A DNA stretch of 64,000 bases from Gordionus sp. m RMFG-2023 (Eukaryota > Nematomorpha > Gordioida > Chordodea > Parachordodidae), in the NCBI RefSeq assembly GCF_954871325.1, contig NC_088776.1, positions 62,644,954-62,708,953 on the forward strand, written 5' to 3'. This document shows, one piece after another, positions 12,934-24,800 of this stretch. Under the pieces are notes generated by a model, which did not search any database, had not been told where the DNA came from, and was given only the letters and a program-made list of their open reading frames with translations. The position numbers and the translations under genes were made by a program. How positions within the stretch are numbered: position 1 is the stretch's first letter; each line of letters starts with the position of its first letter.

Positions 12934-15109
12934 GTTAATAAAAAGTTATATAAATATAATTATCGGTAATTTTTAATTATCAAAATAATAGTACAACTCT
13001 GTCTATTTCTTTTAAAAAAAATATCATCCCATAAATATATTTTTCTGAAATTTTTAAACGTATACTTTATACCACAAAGAAAAGACTATTCCCTAGCCTG
13101 GCTTTGCCTAAATATTTTCAAAGAGTTAAAACAAAATTTTATATTCAACAACTGTGCTTGCACACCATTCTTTAAATTTAACAAGGTTTCTATAAAGATA
13201 TAAAAAAAATCTAATAATGTTAATATCCCATAGGGTACGCTATTTTAAGATATGGAAATAAAAAAAAATAACCATTAAAAAACAAGAAAAAAAATGACCT
13301 TAATTTGCCTTCAAATTAGCAGGAATTCGCGCCGGAAATTATAAAAAATACAACGTATTTCATATAAATCGCCGCAAATTCGCAATTAATTGTTTTATTC
13401 TCAATATCGACGCTCCATATTCTGAGTTGCTATTTTTAAGATTTTTTGATTAAAGGTGTTAATTGATATAAAAAGTAGATATATGTACACTTAATTTTTT
13501 GTACATCAATTTTATTGCTTAAAATGAACAAACTTTCTATCAGATTATCCTATTTTATAATCGCATGTTATGCGCTTTTTTATTTTAAAATTTTGTTTAA
13601 AAAAAGGAATTATATTATTATATAATTAAATTTATTTCCTTAAATAAATTAGAATTAAGTTAAGATTTAGTTAGCAAAATATGTTATTAGAAATAATTCT
13701 TGAAATTTATTTTTATTTTAATTCGTAATGAAATAGCATTATCTTTTTTCGATTCAAATTCATATAATAAATATATTAATGAAAATAAACATTAGTATAT
13801 ATCTATTTATATATTATACTTTTGTTTAAAAAAATCTAATAAATAAAATAAAATGGAGTGGCATTATGAATTACCTCTTATATTTTTTTATTTGTTTAAA
13901 ACTTCAAACTCGTTTTTCTTAGTTCCCACATTATATACGTGACCATTCCAATTCATGACCATAACATATGCTATCTAGATAACGATAATTATCTTGATCT
14001 TCCAGCAAATTAATAGAAAACATTTATCGCACTCCATACCAATTGTAACTTTTCTTTCTATACATATATAATACTCCGATCGAGAAAATTTGCCCTACAT
14101 ACATCAACATATTCTAGACCTAAAAAGAGCCAACATCATATACTCGACAGAATTTTTTATGACTTAAGAAAAATGGCTTGTCAATATTCACATAGAAGAT
14201 GAACTTGCATCTTCGTGTGACATTTGTAAATTTAACGCAGAAAAATTTCCTCTCCTTCCTTGAAAACAAAACAAATAAGTACTAATTCGCATCAACTTTT
14301 ATGTTAAACTTCAATCATAATGCTTACTCTAGTTTTAAGAATAATAAGTAAGAAAATATCACCCCATCTATCTGTTATAGATAATTATTTCTTTTAATTA
14401 TTAATGTTTATTTAAAAATTCATAAAAAATTCATAAAAATTTTTTAAAACAATCTTTGTTTTTTTTATTGTGTAATTTTCTTTTATTTGTAAAGATTAAA
14501 ATACTTAATTTATTTTAATCTATCTTAACTTTTATCTCTATTAATATTTTATTTTAGATTGTAAGAATAATTAATGCACATTTTTATAAAATTATTATAT
14601 ATTATATTAATTGTCAAGGTTTGGGGTATAATAAATTATATATGAAGTTCGTGGTAAGGGATTAAAAAGCTTTTCATCTAAACTTTATATGATAATTAGG
14701 CTATTCATGAATATAGATATAAATTTATAATAATAAATATAAATCATTGAGCCTACAAAATTTATCATGTTCATCTTTCTTACTCATATTTTATATATAT
14801 TTTTTTTTAAAGATATTATGGCATAACTGAATATGAAATTCATAGGGATTCTTAATCTCTATATGAACGATTTTTAAATTTAAAGTTATCCATGACAAAA
14901 AATTTATTTTTGCATGTTTACCTACCTACCTTATGGATTTCCAAAATTATTTTATCAAGAAAATTTTTGTACTTTTTAATTTCTAAAATCTACACAATAA
15001 TTAATTAATCCTTATACAAATAGTGTTCAAAGGTTAAGGGAAATAATCACTTAAAGTTTTATTGTAAAAAAGTTTCAGTAAATCATATAAAATAACTGAT
15101 TCAGAATTG

Positions 15110-15850
15110 CAAATTTGATATTCTTAAATGACGATATTAATACAAAATTTTGCTTTCAAAATAAATATTCTTACCCGGAACAATTACTTCTTCCATTTCT
15201 TGATAAAATGAAAATTTTTTATAGAAAATATTTCTTTTCTTCTTAATTTTTTTCCTGCCTAACCTTCTTTCAATTACAGTTATCGCATAAATTTTATTTT
15301 TTCAAAGCGGTTTTTAAGGCATGTTCCGGTATTTTCTTTATTTTCAAACAAAGAGGATAATAATTTATCGACATTTGTTTTGTATAGTTTAATATTTAAA
15401 ATAAACATATTGGTTATTTACAGGTTTATAATAAAATCGTGTTGAAAAACGTTTTGTCATGATTTGGCCCTATTTGTTTTAGTTTTTTTTTTTACTTCTC
15501 TATAAAGGGTTGCCAGGTAGAAATTATTTCGATTGTGGTAGATTTTCATAAAATAAATATTTTGGGGGTTCTATTCCAATCTCCTTCTTCTCTGCCATCA
15601 TGCTGGGTTAGAAAGGAAAATATTTTCTAGGCTAAAAAAAACTAATTTATTTATGAAATATTTTAAATATCAAGGGAGGATATTTTGTTTCTTTTTATTC
15701 TTTTTCATTTAAATTTATACAAATATGGTAATATATTGTGGCCATTAATCATTTAAAATTCGTGTTCTTTTATTGATTATCAGTTAAAACTTAATAAATT
15801 TTAGAAATGGTAATTTACATTTTTGGCATGATACATAATATTATTATATC
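15110..15850 (+). repeat. Left copy of the large flanking duplication, part 2
   Basis: Matches 62046-62620: AAATATTCTTACC at the micro-exon, CCTAACCTTCTTTC-like sequence, and GTAGATTTTCATAAAATAAA followed by TATTTTGGGG. On the left, parts 1 and 2 are separated by about 4.6 kb holding micro-exon units A-C; on the right they are adjacent. Confidence 0.75.
15175..15198 (-). CDS. Candidate micro-exon D (24 nt)
   Basis: Minus strand: acceptor TTTTATCAAG, 24 nt, donor GTAAGAATA. Phase 1 reads E-M-E-E-V-I-V-P; phase 0 has a stop. It is the direct counterpart of unit G at 62071-62094 in the duplicated block on the other side of mask, with 19 of 24 bases identical, and both splice sites kept in both copies. 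Confidence 0.55.
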
Positions 15851-16045
15851 AAAAACATTATTTGTGAAAAATATTTAGAATGTGTAAAATTTTATGCAAA
15901 TTTTGGGTAAATAAATTAAAAATATGGTAGAATTGTGAAGAGTTGTGGTATATATAAACTTTTAAAAAAAAATTGTATAAGTCTACAAGTCATTGTGATA
16001 GACTTGACAACCCTGTTTCTATATCTTTATTAACAATATTATTAC

Positions 16046-16066
16046 CGTCAGGAAATTCTTCCAAAT
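16046..16066 (-). CDS. Candidate micro-exon E (21 nt)
   Basis: Minus strand: acceptor AAAACAAG after a T-rich tract, 21 nt, donor GTAATAAT. Phase 1 reads D-L-E-E-F-P-D; phase 2 hits a stop. The length differs from its neighbours by exactly one codon. Confidence 0.45.
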
Positions 16067-16469
16067 CTTGTTTTAAAAAATACAATTATAAATTATAAAC
16101 TTTAGTAATATCATAATATTTTAACTAGAATTTAAAGACTTATATAGGAGGAGGGGGGGGGGGGATTAAAAGATTATAACTTTTCATAATCCTAAAAAGT
16201 TAATGTGTGATCAATATTTATTTCTTCAGCAGTACCCTCTTATTTTTTTTATTAAAAAATATAATTTTTTTGTAAATGAATCTAGGTATGTGTGAATACA
16301 TCTAAATATTTCAGATAATTTGTCATGGAAGGGCTGTTTTCGAAATTCCAGTAAAACAAAACTCTCAAACGGGTTTTAACTTTTGCAATTACTTCTACAC
16401 TAAAGCATAATGGACTTGTCAGAATAGATGCCAGACATTATAACCCTAGTCGACGCTAAAAAAGCTCTT

Positions 16470-16736
16470 AAACTAATATGTTAGATTGCTAAGCGCATTT
16501 TTGATACTGCGAAGATTATGACCTTCGCCATAGGCTATAAATACGATTTAATCCAATTTTATGAGCTTCATTTCTTAACTCAATGAGCAATCCTTAAGAT
16601 TTTGCTCATAGATGGCACAAAGGTTTAAAAATATATTAATAAAATCTCTAGGCTTAGGCAATATTTTTCTTGCTAAAATATTGCGTTAACCGTTTTTAAA
16701 GAGCTGCTCATTTCGAGTCGTTAAACAATTGTTAAA
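16470..16736 (-). mobile_element. Degenerate copy of the TAGTGTTGTTAA MITE (hAT type), left
   Basis: The part from about 16590 matches the 46630-46854 element well in the opposite orientation: AAGATTTTGCTCAT, TCTCTAGGCTTA, CAATATTTTTCTTGCTAAAAT, then GAGTCGTTAAACAATTGTTA at the end. The other end is too degenerate to place exactly. Confidence 0.6.
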
Positions 16737-17243
16737 ATATTTTTTATATTTGACCAATTTACATATATTTATTGAAATCTTATAAACAATTACATATTTA
16801 CAAATAAAAATACAAAGAAAGAAAGAAAAGATGGAATACCATTTAATATTATTTTCATTCTTTAAGTAATAGCAACATAATTAGATTTTTAATCTTTAAG
16901 TTGAAAAATGGCCTTAAATAGATATGATAAAAATATAGTTTAATTAATAGCGAAAGATGTACGTTAAAAAATTTATTGTTAAAAATATAACAAAATATCT
17001 CAAAGATGATATTTTTAAAATGGACAATTTAATATAAAATACATTTTCATCTATCTTTCGGGGATTTTTGTTTTTTTCTATTATTTCATTTATTACATCC
17101 TATATTCTTCCAATCATTTTTCTCAGATTTTATATAGTTTATTTTATATCCTCTTTATTAAGATAATATTTTTAATTATAATATAATTTAATTTTTTTCA
17201 TAAAATATAATTTAATTTTTTTTCTTAAAACAAATATTCTTAC

Positions 17244-17261
17244 CAATGACATCTTCTCCTA
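17244..17261 (-). CDS. Candidate micro-exon F (18 nt)
   Basis: Minus strand: acceptor TATTATTAAATAG, 18 nt, donor GTAAGAAT. Phase 1 reads V-G-E-D-V-I. It is the most 5' unit found on the left. Exons coding for a start codon or signal peptide, if any, should lie at higher coordinates, possibly in or near the gap at 19145-19344. Confidence 0.42.
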
Positions 17262-19144
17262 CTATTTAATAATAAATATAATATATCAGATTATAATGTT
17301 AATTATAGCCAATTAAAAATTGATGTGTTTACTGGTCCTAAACTTAAATTTCACATAAACTTAACTAGCCCGAAAGTTTTATAATTAAAACCTTGTTTCA
17401 AATGACATTTATGAGGGATGGGTCATCGAGATTAAAATTTTAATGCTAAACTTTCCTTAAATAGAAAAAAAACAAATCTTTTGTAGAAATACGACTTGTT
17501 CTAACATATTTGATTACATGAATATTATTGCAATTTTGATTTTTATTATATGACTGAAGGTATGCCACAATTAATTATCGTGAATATATATGAAATTTTT
17601 AGAAGTTATAAATTATTTCTTAAAAACAACTCAATGGTTAATTAATATATAAACTGTCTTGTAAGGATAAATCAAAATATATCGTTCGTAAATGAGTACG
17701 CGGGCAATGAAAATAAATAATTTTCATACTATAAATTTAAATACAATGACTCTAGCGTGTTACTTAAGGAATATTAATAAATAGGCATCCGAATAATTAA
17801 ACTAAATGAAAATAATGACAATGTATTTGAATATATTTAAGGTATTTAATAATCTTATATAAGAATATTTAACTTTTTAAATATATTTTTTCAAATATAA
17901 TTTATTCATTAATTTGTATCAGTCTGAAAAAAAAAACATAATTTTTTTGAATTCTATTATTATCCCACAAATTAATTTTTTTTTAAATATTAGTAAGGAT
18001 CCGGCAATTAAAAAAAAAAACTTTCTTTTTATTATTTGAATTAGACTTCAATCGATCTTTTTCCAACCATTTAGAGAAAGTATAAACTTCTACTAACTAT
18101 GATCCAACAGATCTTTAAATTTCAGATACGAGTCATCTGGCGAACTCCGACACCTATTTTCGTAATCCTTTATATCAATATAAAAATTTGGCCTAATAAT
18201 AAAACTAAGAATTAATTTCTTAGTACTTGATCCTATTCCTATGCACTTTGATAAAGATGTCTTTTCTCCAATATTGAAATTGTTGATAAACGTATAATAT
18301 ACAATACAATAGCAACCATAATAGTAATCTTTACATTTGATATTATATATATCAAATTAAAGGATATAAAAATCATATTAGTAAATAATAGAAATTTCTA
18401 TGAATTTTTCTATTTTTTAAAAATTACATATATAAAAACAGAAATTGAACTACAAGTTTCCAAAATATAAGCATTATATTCATGATATTTTAAAATAATA
18501 ACTTGTATTCTGATATGATAAATCTAATTTGTAGAAGCCTTGCAATAATCATGTAGTCTCAGTAATTAGATATAATCATTATTAGAAATATAATAGTTAT
18601 TAATTTTTTATAAAAAAATAATCTTCAATTTCTTCGGAAAAGAATTTTCAATAATATCTGCTAAAATTGAAAAAAATAATTAATAAAATAAGCGCCGTCT
18701 TGATTATTTATATTTACACTTAACTCAAAAATCTGGAATAAATATTAAAATAATTCTTTTTATTTAAAATATTATTCAAATAATTTGATCGAATATTCAA
18801 GTTATTCGGAATATAAATTTTGAAATTATCTATCGTATTTCGAATTTTTACAATAATATAATTTTGTCCTATTTTTATACACCTAATGGTCAACGTTGCA
18901 GATATTACAACGAAATTTATTATTTCTATAATTTTTTCGTGCCGATTTTTTTTTAGATTTCTTAGTAGACTAAAATTAATAAAATTCAGCTATAAAAATT
19001 GTCACCTAGAGGTCTGTAATGGGCAGGTTTATAGCAAAAATCCCTCCCATTCGTTGTTTTGAAATTCGTTTAACCCATCCACCCACTCACTTATTTTTTA
19101 AAAAAATTTTACTCCCGCCTATTTATATATAAATTTTATTTAAC
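17262..19144. other. AT-rich stretch without a recognisable gene
   Basis: No exon-like unit or homology seen. If micro-exons A-F belong to one minus-strand gene, its 5' exons should be here or across the gap. Confidence 0.4.
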
Positions 19145-19344
19145 NNNNNNNNNNNNNNNNNNNNNNNNNNNNNNNNNNNNNNNNNNNNNNNNNNNNNNNN
19201 NNNNNNNNNNNNNNNNNNNNNNNNNNNNNNNNNNNNNNNNNNNNNNNNNNNNNNNNNNNNNNNNNNNNNNNNNNNNNNNNNNNNNNNNNNNNNNNNNNNN
19301 NNNNNNNNNNNNNNNNNNNNNNNNNNNNNNNNNNNNNNNNNNNN
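19145..19344. other. Assembly gap of exactly 200 N
   Basis: A run of 200 N. The round length suggests a fixed-size scaffold gap of unknown true length. It is flanked by a G-rich tract (AGGGAGGGGGAG at about 19358-19369), which may have stopped the assembly. Confidence 0.99.
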
Positions 19345-19977
19345 CGACAACTTAGATAGGGAGGGGGAGTCAATAATATAGGAAATAGATGAGGTAATTT
19401 ATAATCAGTTATATTTTTTCATAAAAGATTAATAATTTATCCGAGTTCTGATAAAAGGAATACTCTGCAAATGAGAGGCAAAATAAAAAATTGTAGGTCA
19501 CCTAGCGAATCAAATTATAAGTTTTCATATGATAAAATTACTTAAAAATTTTATTCAAATATAAATAAATTAGAAATGTTATATGGTATTATTATATTAT
19601 ATGGTAAAAAAAAAATTAATCATAATATTCATAGCTCATGGTAAAGCGGGAAAAATATATATTAGCTTGAAATTAACATAAATTCTTTGTGTCAAGATAT
19701 ATGTGACAAAAAAAATGACATGAAATTGACAATAAAAATATATGATGTATTGAATTATAATAAAAACGATGATAAAATGGAATTTTCATATCAAACTTGT
19801 AAAATATTGTGGCAAAATGCAAAACGAATAAACCCAAGTTTTGTTTAATAATATGTATAAAATAAACAATTGTGTGTATGATTATGTAAAATAAATTTTA
19901 AAAAAAAGTTTTGAATTTTATATAGGGGGTATCTGGTGAAAGGGTTAAATAAAATATTATAATAAAAAAAAGGAAGC

Positions 19978-19983
19978 TTTATT
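19978..19983 (-). terminator. Polyadenylation signal AATAAA of the mask gene
   Basis: On the minus strand AATAAA occurs about 66 nt after the mask stop codon at 20049, within otherwise non-coding sequence. This predicts a short 3' UTR ending near 19960. Further AATAAA-like strings exist downstream because of the base composition, so the exact cleavage site is not certain. Confidence 0.55.
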
Positions 19984-20048
19984 GAATTAGGATCAAAATA
20001 TCAAAAATGCGGTATATATATTTCAACCAGTTTTGGTTTTGTAAGCGA

Positions 20049-21840
20049 TTATAAATTGTTGTTCCACCCATTCCATCCGATCTAAAAAAAAAAAATAAGT
20101 TTTAAAATGGAATTCAAAAATAAGATAACAATATATTTAAATAAAATGGCAAAGCTTACCAATTTAGGATCGAAATTTGAGGCGTTTGAAGTAAAGTTGC
20201 CGAGAGGTATAAGTCCGGGAGGGATAGGTGCCAGGTTAGGTAACCCGTAATCGTTGTTATTGGTATTGTTGGAGGCCAGCGCAGCGACGGCGGCTGCCAT
20301 CTTGAATTGATCGTTGAAAATGTTGTTCATATCGATGTTAGGAAAATTGTTGGATACGTTGGAGAGGGATGATAATGGGTTATTGGATGAGAGGAAGGAT
20401 TGGTTCAACAAATTAAAACAGTTATTAGTGTTGGCGCCCAAGAAGAGTGGGTTATTAATGAAATTGTTCAACGAATCGTCGAGATGTCTGGATTGACCTT
20501 TATTATTCGAGTTCTTTCCCTGATTATCTTCTTCGAAACGCCCTTCGTTATGGTTGACGTTTTGATCGGAGGCGGCATTCAGATTGTTTAGATAGGTTAT
20601 ATTTGAAAGATCGCCTTGATTACTAAACAAATTGGCGTCGTTGTGATTGTTTCCAACCATGTCAAGATTCATGGATACGATGGGGAAACGAAAACCTTCA
20701 TTAAGAAAAGCATTACCGATAGGAAAATTGGCATTATTATAAAGGGCTGTGTTTTCGATATCTTTCTTACAGGAAGAAATGGAATTGTTATTCATTTGTG
20801 AGGTTATCATGTTAGGATTGATGAGATTCGCGTTATAGGATGAAAGCAATGAGGATGATAAAGAGGTCAAGTTACTAAGATGGTGATCGAAGTTAAGCTG
20901 ACCAGCCTTTGGTTGTGTCGAAAACTGTAAAGGAGGCATGGAAAACAGGTTGGTGCTGGATTGTTTCTTGTTTTTTATCTTAGATAAAAGTGAATTGTTT
21001 GCACCTGTGTCCAGAAGATTGGCAAAAACGTTGTTATTGGAGGGATCGAGCAATAACTTGTTTGGATTGACATTATTATTGGCGGAATTATAAAAATAAG
21101 CCGTGGCGGCTAAGATTTGAGATGGGGTGGGTTGTTGGTGGAGAGATTTTATGCTGTCCCTGGCAGTATCATTGAAAAATGGCATGGGGGGAGGGAAAGG
21201 TGGAGGAAATCCATTGGCCAGGGTGTTTGTTAGGAAAGGGTTGGGATGATTAGGTGGGGGGTGTGGTGGATAAGTAGGTGCCGAATTGAAAAATTGCTGG
21301 TAGTTGCAGGAGGTCGCCATTTGATTTAACTGGATATTGCTGTTAATGGAAGAGATGATCCGGGGGGAAGAACCGTTGTCGGTAGGGTCAAAGGCAGCAA
21401 GATTTGTGTTCATTTTCGCAAAATTATTTGGGTTAGTGTTGACCACCATAGAAGTGGTGGCAAAATTGTTGAAATTGGATTTTAAGATATCTTTCTTTCT
21501 CTTATTATCGTTATTAAATGAAGGATTGTCCACGGGGAAAGAAGACGGTTGGGAAAATAAGTTGCGGGAGTTATCGTCCGATATTTCGTTTGCCAATTTG
21601 GGGTCCATAAATGAAGAGGGTTGGCTGTAGGCTTGCAGGGACTGATCATACCATTCATTGAAAGAATAGGCATCAGCTAAATAAAATAAAATAACAAAAA
21701 ACTATCAATACTAAATTAACTTGTCCCCAAGGACCAAGGAGTGTATTTGTTATAAAGTGGATTAATCGGAGTTTCCTTTTGCAGGAACCGTTCATTACCA
21801 ATCGGCATCATCTTCGTGTTTGAAGGGTCATTCGCAGTAT
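20049..21840 (-). CDS. mask: mask exons 32-34: Asn/Pro-rich C-terminal tail and stop codon
   Basis: Exon 32 (21721-21840) encodes [18 protein letters not shown] and a WSLGT end. Exon 33 (20160-21676) is a 1,517-nt Asn/Ser/Pro-rich exon with runs such as [11 protein letters not shown] and an Ala-rich MAAAVAALA. Exon 34 (20049-20081) adds [10 protein letters not shown] and TAA. The intron between exons 32 and 33 is only 44 nt. ANKHD1 and Mask also end in long low-complexity tails with scattered tryptophans. The Asn bias fits the AT-rich genome. The terminal exon is short but has a long pyrimidine tract and good AG. Confidence 0.87.
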
Positions 21841-24800
21841 CTGTAAATTAGAAAAAAATAAAAATATTTCCTAAAATTGCCACCAAATTGTACCTAATTT
21901 TGGCAGGCCCCCATCACTAATTTTATCCACTATTAATCCAGCATGCTCATTAGCTTCTTTCAATGCATTGCTCGCCAAAGATGATTGAGTAATAATTTCT
22001 CGACCGTTTGTGGGGTTTGTTGTACCACTCGATTCAACGTCAACATTTTTGGGTGACGCTGTCGACTTAGCAAGCAAGTTACGCTTGTATCCTGGCGCCT
22101 TACGCAGGTCAACCTCCGCGAGACTGTTATTGATGTCAACATTCAGGTCTTTCAATTTATTGATAGGTATAAAGTTTGAGAAGTTATTGTTCTGCGGCGC
22201 AGCTACTACACTGGCAAAATCGGCGGCTTTAAAGGCAAAAGAATTCGAATCAATTTTTCCGACCGACTCAGTATTCATTTTATTTTCAGTAATATTATTA
22301 TTTTTGTTAAACAAATCAACAGCGTTATCCTTTCTGCACCAAACTGTAGACGGAAACATTGTGTTAACAAAGGTATTGAAAGGTGAATATTCGGCTGGTG
22401 TTTGTGAAGACATTTTATCGCCGCTAAAGGACATTATATCTTCCATGGTCGCCATGATATTTTTATTATAGCCTTCATTGCTCAATGGTAAATCGTCACC
22501 TGAAGTAAATTTTAAAAAGCCTTCCGAAACTATTTTACTCGGCTCATACATGTTATTACCCTGATTGCTTTTTATGTTAGAACTATTCTGGTTATCCGTA
22601 TCGTTTGATGTCATTTTATAGGACTCTGTAGTCCCTACATCTGAAAACAAAGAGGTAACATATTGCGGGTCTGACGATGAAATGATATAACTGTAATTAT
22701 TCTTGTCCTCATTTGAATATTCGGAAGGAAGTGAGAAAAAGCCCCAAGCTCCAGAATACCCATTTGAGGAAGATGTTTTATTGTAAATGTTACCCATCAA
22801 ACCATCATTCCTCATAGGTATTCCTACTGTCGATATGATGGAAACGGGATTTTTAGTGCTGGATGTGTTTATCAAAGTAGTAGATTGATTCATATTGTTA
22901 GAAGTGACGGTGACAATATGGGAAGGCAAAGTGGTGGCCAGGTAATTTTTGCGACTCGTGGTGAGAGAATATAAAGGTACGTTTGAATGGGTCGTGGTGA
23001 TGCTGAAGGCGATAGGGTTGTTGGCGTAACGCGAACTTTTCATCATCACTTGATTGGTGAAGGAGAGTAGATTAGATTTTTGGAGTATAGCCGGCAACTT
23101 TGAAGAAGGCTTAAGGCTTTCGTAGCTTTGTATAATTTCCATGGCATCTCTGTCCGGCTCATCTACCAAAGCCATTATTAGCTGATAAGCAAATTTGATT
23201 GCCTCTGAAGAACCCCTATGATGATAATTCGAAAATAAATAAATAAAGTTGTTTTTATAAAAAAGATGGGAATAGGATCAAAATTATATAACGATATATT
23301 TATTCCATACTTAATAGTTATGTTTCTATCAGCGGCCCCTTTTTGTTTATCTATTTCGATGTGAGCACCTGACATATCCCGAATTGCATTAATATTTTGT
23401 CCACCTCTACCAATGACTCTCGCCACAACGTTTGATGCCACAACAACTCTTTTGCACCTAATTAAAAAAGGATTTCATACAACTTTCAAAAAAAGAACGG
23501 TTACTTTCTGACAACTTCTTTCCATTCTTCTTCAGTGTAATCTGGGGAGCTAGATCCAAATGATGATGTAGATAGATACGTGGATGAAAAAGCAGTTGAT
23601 AAAGTAGTATTGGGCCTTCTACTATGTGAATTGGATGTGGAAAAAGATGGTGACATAAACCCTTGTAAAATCGATCTAAAATATAAAACATTTATGCTTA
23701 CCATAAAACAATTGTTAGTTTAAAAACAAATAGACATTAAATATTCATTAAAAAAATTTAACCATTTTCACTCATCTAAATTATGCTGCATTTGTTTTTT
23801 TACTTAGGTTGTTGAGTTGAGGACCATTTGTGATAATTATTGACGCCTATACTACTGTCGTCAGCACTGAGGTGTTGTGATCTAGTGTAATGATGATAAT
23901 TAGCGCCCCTGATGTGAGAGGTACTAGATGTGCCTTTAATAAAATGATAGTTGGAGGCCTTGTGAGAGGTGGAATAATCAACGCGAGAATCATCTTGACC
24001 GCTGGAGTATATAGTAGAATAGTAGTTGGTCGGTTTGTGTTTATACTTATAAGAAGGTCCATTGAGTGGCACAATCGTGTTGGATGAGTGTTTGGTAGAT
24101 AAAGATAATTTCCCGGTTTCTTCACTTATATAGGAGTCGTCTTCATGATTGGCTGCCGAGCCAAAATGGAGCCTTCTCACTTTGTTTTCGTTATTGGTGC
24201 CAATGGATAGAGAAGACTTGGCAAAAGAAATGTCTTTGTTATTTTTAGTTGTAGAAAGATCTTCGTAATCTTGATCTACAGCAGACTCATAATCCTTCTT
24301 GGAATAATATCTAGTAGGGTGTTGATGGTATGACGAGGAAGAAACCTGTTGTTGTTTGTGATTTCCAACGAATTCACCTCCTCCCCATTTGAGCAAGGAA
24401 AAAGTCGAGTAGTTGCCATAATCCCTGGTGCGATGTCCGCTACGTACTGGTGAATAATCTTCATAACGATGCCCAATTCCATGTGTTTTACTGCTTTGTG
24501 CGTAATCGTGATGCAACCGGTGGCTAGACTTGAGGGAAGCAGTAACCGAAGTAGAGGTGCTTATAGTTATCGGTGTTTTATTATGGGAACCACCCTTGGT
24601 TCTGGAGTAGGAGGAAGGAGGTGTTTGGAGATAAATGGCAGTTGGGTCTTTGTAATGTTGCTGCAAATGCTGGCCAGAACGGGTCTTTTTAGAGGCCCTT
24701 GAAGTGGCTTTGGACCACTGTTGTTGTTCTTCGTCGTCGTCATCATTGTCGGAAGCGGATTTAATGGGGTGGCCTTCGTCATAATAATAGTTCATAAAAT

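Noticed and set aside
16205-16235. Seventh micro-exon-like unit (GGGTACTGCTGAAGAA on the minus strand, similar to unit A)
   Set aside because: The donor GT is missing and alignment to unit A needs a deletion; at most a decayed copy.
19123-19373. ORFs spanning the N-run
   Set aside because: They consist almost wholly of unknown residues across the assembly gap.
20314-22471. Several plus-strand ORFs of 60-153 codons
   Set aside because: All are antisense shadows of mask coding exons 31-33.
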